A stretch of DNA of 8,965 bases, taken from positions 1 through 8,965 of the forward strand of contig JALRIU010000174.1 of the NCBI GenBank assembly GCA_023255355.1. The letters run 5' to 3'. The DNA comes from Pseudomonadales bacterium (lineage in GTDB: Bacteria > Pseudomonadota > Gammaproteobacteria > Pseudomonadales > JAHEIH01). This document shows, piece by piece, positions 6,959 through 8,965 of this stretch (the stretch's first letter is position 1; each line of letters begins with the position of its first letter). A program made the position numbers and the translations under genes. The notes under the pieces were generated by a model. That model did no database searches. It worked only from the letters and a program-made list of their open reading frames with translations, and was not told the DNA's origin.

Positions 6959-7920
6959 TGAGCTACTGGAACAACCTGTAATAAACGTTCAATGATAGCA
7001 TCGCAGCTTATGCCACTAGCCTCAGCTTCAAAACTACGCACGATACGATGACGCAGTACATCAAAGGCAATTGCGCGAACATCGTCAGGGCTAACAAAAT
7101 CCCTGCCTTGTAACCAAGCATGGGCCCGCGCGCATCTGTCTAGTGCGATAGTGGCACGAGGGCTAGCACCGTATTCGATGTAACGACCTAACTCAGGATC
7201 ATAGCTAGCAGCTTTGCGGGTAGCGATAATTAACTGAACAATAAAGTTTTCAACGCTGTCTACCATATCTAGCTTTAACACCTCTTGGCGCGCAGCTAAC
7301 AGCGTTGCTTCGCTCAAAGGATTTGGCATTGCTGCTGAGGAACCCTTGATATCCTCATTACGCACCAGCTTAAGTATTTCTCTTTCTGCCTCAGCATCAG
7401 GGTAATCGACGATAATGTGCATTAAGAAACGATCGAGTTGCGCTTCGGGTAGGGGGTAAGTTCCTTCTTGTTCGATGGGGTTTTGGGTCGCCATAACCAT
7501 GAAAACTTTGGGAAGCGGATAGGTATCTTGGCCAACCGAAATTTGTCGTTCTGCCATGGCTTCAAGCAGCGCCGACTGAACCTTAGCGGGTGCTCGGTTG
7601 ATTTCATCAGCTAGGACCAAGTTATGAAAAATAGGGCCCTTCTGAAAACGGAAGCTGCCATCTTCTTGATGAAATATCTCAGTACCAGTGACATCGCCTG
7701 GTAAAAGATCGGGGGTGAACTGGATACGATGGAAGTCACCTTCAACAGCTTTAGACAAATCTTTAATGGCTCTTGTTTTAGCGAGCCCCGGAGCTCCTTC
7801 AACAAGTAAGTGCCCATCTGCCAAGAGGGCGATAATAAGCCGTTCTACTAAATCATTTTGACCAATAATTTGGGTGTTGAGCCACTGCTGAACTTGTTGG
7901 ATGGCTTGCGTATTAGACAT
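6955..7920 (-). CDS. moxR: MoxR-family AAA+ ATPase
   Basis: AAA+ ATPase of the MoxR family, 321 residues, a standard length. Visible motifs: Walker A GAPGLAKT (43-49), Walker B LVLADE (101-106) continuing into INRAPAKVQSALLEAMAERQ, sensor 1 ATQNP (N147), EGTYPLPEAQLDRF (152-165), and GASPRA near 251-256 with the sensor 2-type Arg R255. The C-terminal helical lid contains FVSPDDVRAIAFDVLRHRI. It has no membrane segment, so it is cytosolic. MoxR proteins use ATP to remodel or insert cofactors into client proteins together with VWA-domain partners, and this is the first gene of the operon with those partners directly downstream. The ATG at 7920 has GGAG 5 nt upstream. The operon promoter should lie in the divergent gap to the right. 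Confidence 0.95.
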   Translation of the reverse strand: MSNTQAIQQVQQWLNTQIIGQNDLVERLIIALLADGHLLVEGAPGLAKTRAIKDLSKAVEGDFHRIQFTPDLLPGDVTGTEIFHQEDGSFRFQKGPIFHNLVLADEINRAPAKVQSALLEAMAERQISVGQDTYPLPKVFMVMATQNPIEQEGTYPLPEAQLDRFLMHIIVDYPDAEAEREILKLVRNEDIKGSSAAMPNPLSEATLLAARQEVLKLDMVDSVENFIVQLIIATRKAASYDPELGRYIEYGASPRATIALDRCARAHAWLQGRDFVSPDDVRAIAFDVLRHRIVRSFEAEASGISCDAIIERLLQVVPVAQ

Positions 7921-7958
7921 GCTTTCTCCGACTGACTTTGAAAATTGTTGTTTCGACT

Positions 7959-7987
7959 ATTAATTGCGGCAAAAGTTTCAATTTCAA
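7959..7987 (-). promoter_or_regulatory. Possible sigma-70 promoter of the moxR-bat operon
   Basis: On the minus strand TTGAAA (7982-7987) matches 5 of 6 bases of the -35 consensus and is followed after 17 bp by ATTAAT (7959-7964), a weak -10. Spacing is ideal, but the -10 lacks the first TA. It lies about 40 nt ahead of the moxR start codon. Confidence 0.25.
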
Positions 7988-8020
7988 GCGTATCTATCGA
8001 GAAAAATTCAGATTTTGCAC

Positions 8021-8026
8021 TATGAT
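8021..8026 (+). promoter_or_regulatory. Possible -10 element of the glutamate dehydrogenase gene
   Basis: TATGAT matches 5 of 6 bases of the -10 consensus and lies 32 nt before the ATG at 8059. No recognisable -35 hexamer sits at the right distance, so if real it would need an activator or another sigma factor. Confidence 0.25.
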
Positions 8027-8058
8027 TTAAGTATCAAAATTAAATTGCAGGACTGAGT

Positions 8059-8965
8059 ATGAGTCTACCTATCCAGCAGGACAAATTTTTTGCGATGTTA
8101 GACGATGAAATCGTCAATCATTTATCCGTTGAACACCAGCAACAGGTTATCGATTTCTCACGAATTCTATATCAGCGTTATCCGTTATCAGAAATCACAG
8201 ATCGAACTATTCAAGATGTATTTGGCAATGCTTTTAGTAGCTGGCGATTTATTCAAAATTTAGACCGTAGCCGGCCCAAAATTCGAATTTTTAATCCTGA
8301 ATATGAGAAGCATGGTTGGGTTTCAAATGCCACTGTAGTAGCAGTGCTTAGCCGGGATATGTCTTTTATTAGGGATTCTCTGCGTGCTGAATTTCATCGT
8401 CGTGGCATCGCTATCCATCAAATATACGCAGCATTATTTAGCGCAAAACGTGATGAACATAATCACCTAATCTCATTTGAACAAAGAGTATCTGATGATC
8501 GTTCAAATGATGATGAAGTATTGCTTTACATGGAAATTTCACGCCATAGCGACTCACGAGTACTTGAGGAGTTAGAAACAACGCTCGCCTCTATTATGGA
8601 AGAAGTCCGTATCGTTAATGATGATTTTGATGCAATGCGCCAACGTATTGAAGAAACAATCAACGCAATAAGCGAGACGCCTGATAATTGTTGTAGCGAT
8701 CCGTTGAAGGAAAATATCGCTTTTTTACGTTGGACCCTTGATAACAACTTTACATTTTTGGGCTATGAATGTCTTACTGTTAAGGGTTCAGGTAAGACAC
8801 TTAATATTAGCCGTAAACCAGGGTCTGAACTTGGGGTCATGCGGTTACGAAGTTCGCGAGGTGCTGAAAATTTAAGATGCGAATTAATAGGTTCCTTAAA
8901 AGATACTGATATTGCCAAGCAGCAGCTCACATTTGCCAAATCGGTATATCGCTCTAGAGTGCATC
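8059..8965 (+). CDS. gdhB: NAD-dependent glutamate dehydrogenase, large (about 180-kDa) type; N-terminal part only
   Basis: Oxidative deamination of glutamate to 2-oxoglutarate and ammonia with NAD+, in the cytosol. Only the first 302 codons are present; the frame is open at the window edge and full-length members have about 1600 residues, so the catalytic domain is outside. The visible part is the N-terminal regulatory (ACT-like) region: ATVVAVLSRDMSFIRDSLRAEF (91-112) corresponds to the family's 'nDDmPFLvDS' block, followed by GIAIH (116-120). The block FLRWTLDNNFTFLGYE (222-237) is highly characteristic, as are LGVMRL and LTFAKSVYRSRVH at the end. ATG at 8059 has AGGA 6 nt upstream, and an in-frame TAA at 8041 rules out a longer start. 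Divergent from moxR; the same pairing is, from memory, present in Pseudomonas aeruginosa. Confidence 0.9.
   Translation, partial: MSLPIQQDKFFAMLDDEIVNHLSVEHQQQVIDFSRILYQRYPLSEITDRTIQDVFGNAFSSWRFIQNLDRSRPKIRIFNPEYEKHGWVSNATVVAVLSRDMSFIRDSLRAEFHRRGIAIHQIYAALFSAKRDEHNHLISFEQRVSDDRSNDDEVLLYMEISRHSDSRVLEELETTLASIMEEVRIVNDDFDAMRQRIEETINAISETPDNCCSDPLKENIAFLRWTLDNNFTFLGYECLTVKGSGKTLNISRKPGSELGVMRLRSSRGAENLRCELIGSLKDTDIAKQQLTFAKSVYRSRVH

Larger units (their letters stand above)
7921..8058. promoter_or_regulatory. Divergent promoter region between moxR and the NAD-glutamate dehydrogenase gene
   Basis: This 138-bp AT-rich gap separates two divergently transcribed genes and so must carry the promoters of both unless they lie inside the genes. 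No ORF of note and no strong palindrome is visible. It contains the tandem hexamer TTTCAA TTTCAA (7976-7987) and the Shine-Dalgarno sites of both genes (GGAG at 7926-7929 on the minus strand; AGGA at 8049-8052 on the plus strand). Confidence 0.7.

Noticed and set aside
8526..8747. Minus-strand open frame of 73 codons
   Set aside because: It is antisense to the glutamate dehydrogenase gene, which has characteristic family blocks across the same stretch.
1..8965. Mobile element or horizontally acquired island
   Set aside because: No transposase, integrase, tRNA, terminal repeats or compositional break was seen, and the gene order is shared with other gammaproteobacteria.

Overview
The window looks like chromosomal DNA of a gammaproteobacterium, probably a marine or other aquatic one related to Pseudomonas, Alteromonas or Cellvibrio-type lineages. 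The evidence is a large-type NAD-dependent glutamate dehydrogenase, an RNase II that closely matches the enterobacterial protein, and a MoxR/Bat gene cluster whose proteins match the gammaproteobacterial architecture, including a BatB fused to a TPR region. No rRNA, tRNA, insertion sequence, phage gene or CRISPR array is visible. Coding density is very high.

Layout: (1) 1-943, minus strand: the N-terminal half of an RNase II-family exoribonuclease, cut by the window edge. (2) 944-1024: a short intergenic gap with a perfect 8-bp palindrome and a possible -10 element. (3) 1025-7920, minus strand: a tightly packed six-gene operon read right to left, moxR (AAA+ ATPase) > DUF58 protein > DUF4381 membrane protein > batA (VWA membrane protein) > batB with a C-terminal TPR/Gln-rich extension > batD (secreted/anchored beta-sandwich protein). 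Every junction overlaps by 4 to 17 nt. (4) 7921-8058: a divergent promoter region. (5) 8059-8965, plus strand: the first 302 codons of the large NAD-glutamate dehydrogenase, open at the window edge.

How the operon probably works: MoxR and the DUF58 protein have no membrane segments and should be cytosolic. DUF4381, BatA, BatB and BatD carry membrane anchors, and their VWA, TPR and beta-sandwich domains are predicted to face the periplasm. The natural reading is an envelope chaperone or maturation complex driven by a cytosolic AAA+ ATPase. Its client proteins are not known for most bacteria and cannot be read from this sequence.

Three start codons were chosen from Shine-Dalgarno placement rather than longest ORF: batA at a GTG (5548), batB at an ATG (4548) and batD at a GTG (2725). 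As far as I recall, the same order of gdhB next to moxR-DUF58-DUF4381-batA-batB-batD occurs in Pseudomonas aeruginosa (around PA3068-PA3075), so this is a conserved neighbourhood, not a new island. I did not find a convincing undescribed system. The most interesting items are the long Gln-rich tract in BatB, the palindrome ahead of the RNase II gene, the altered MIDAS motif of the DUF58 protein, and the unsolved client of the whole complex.
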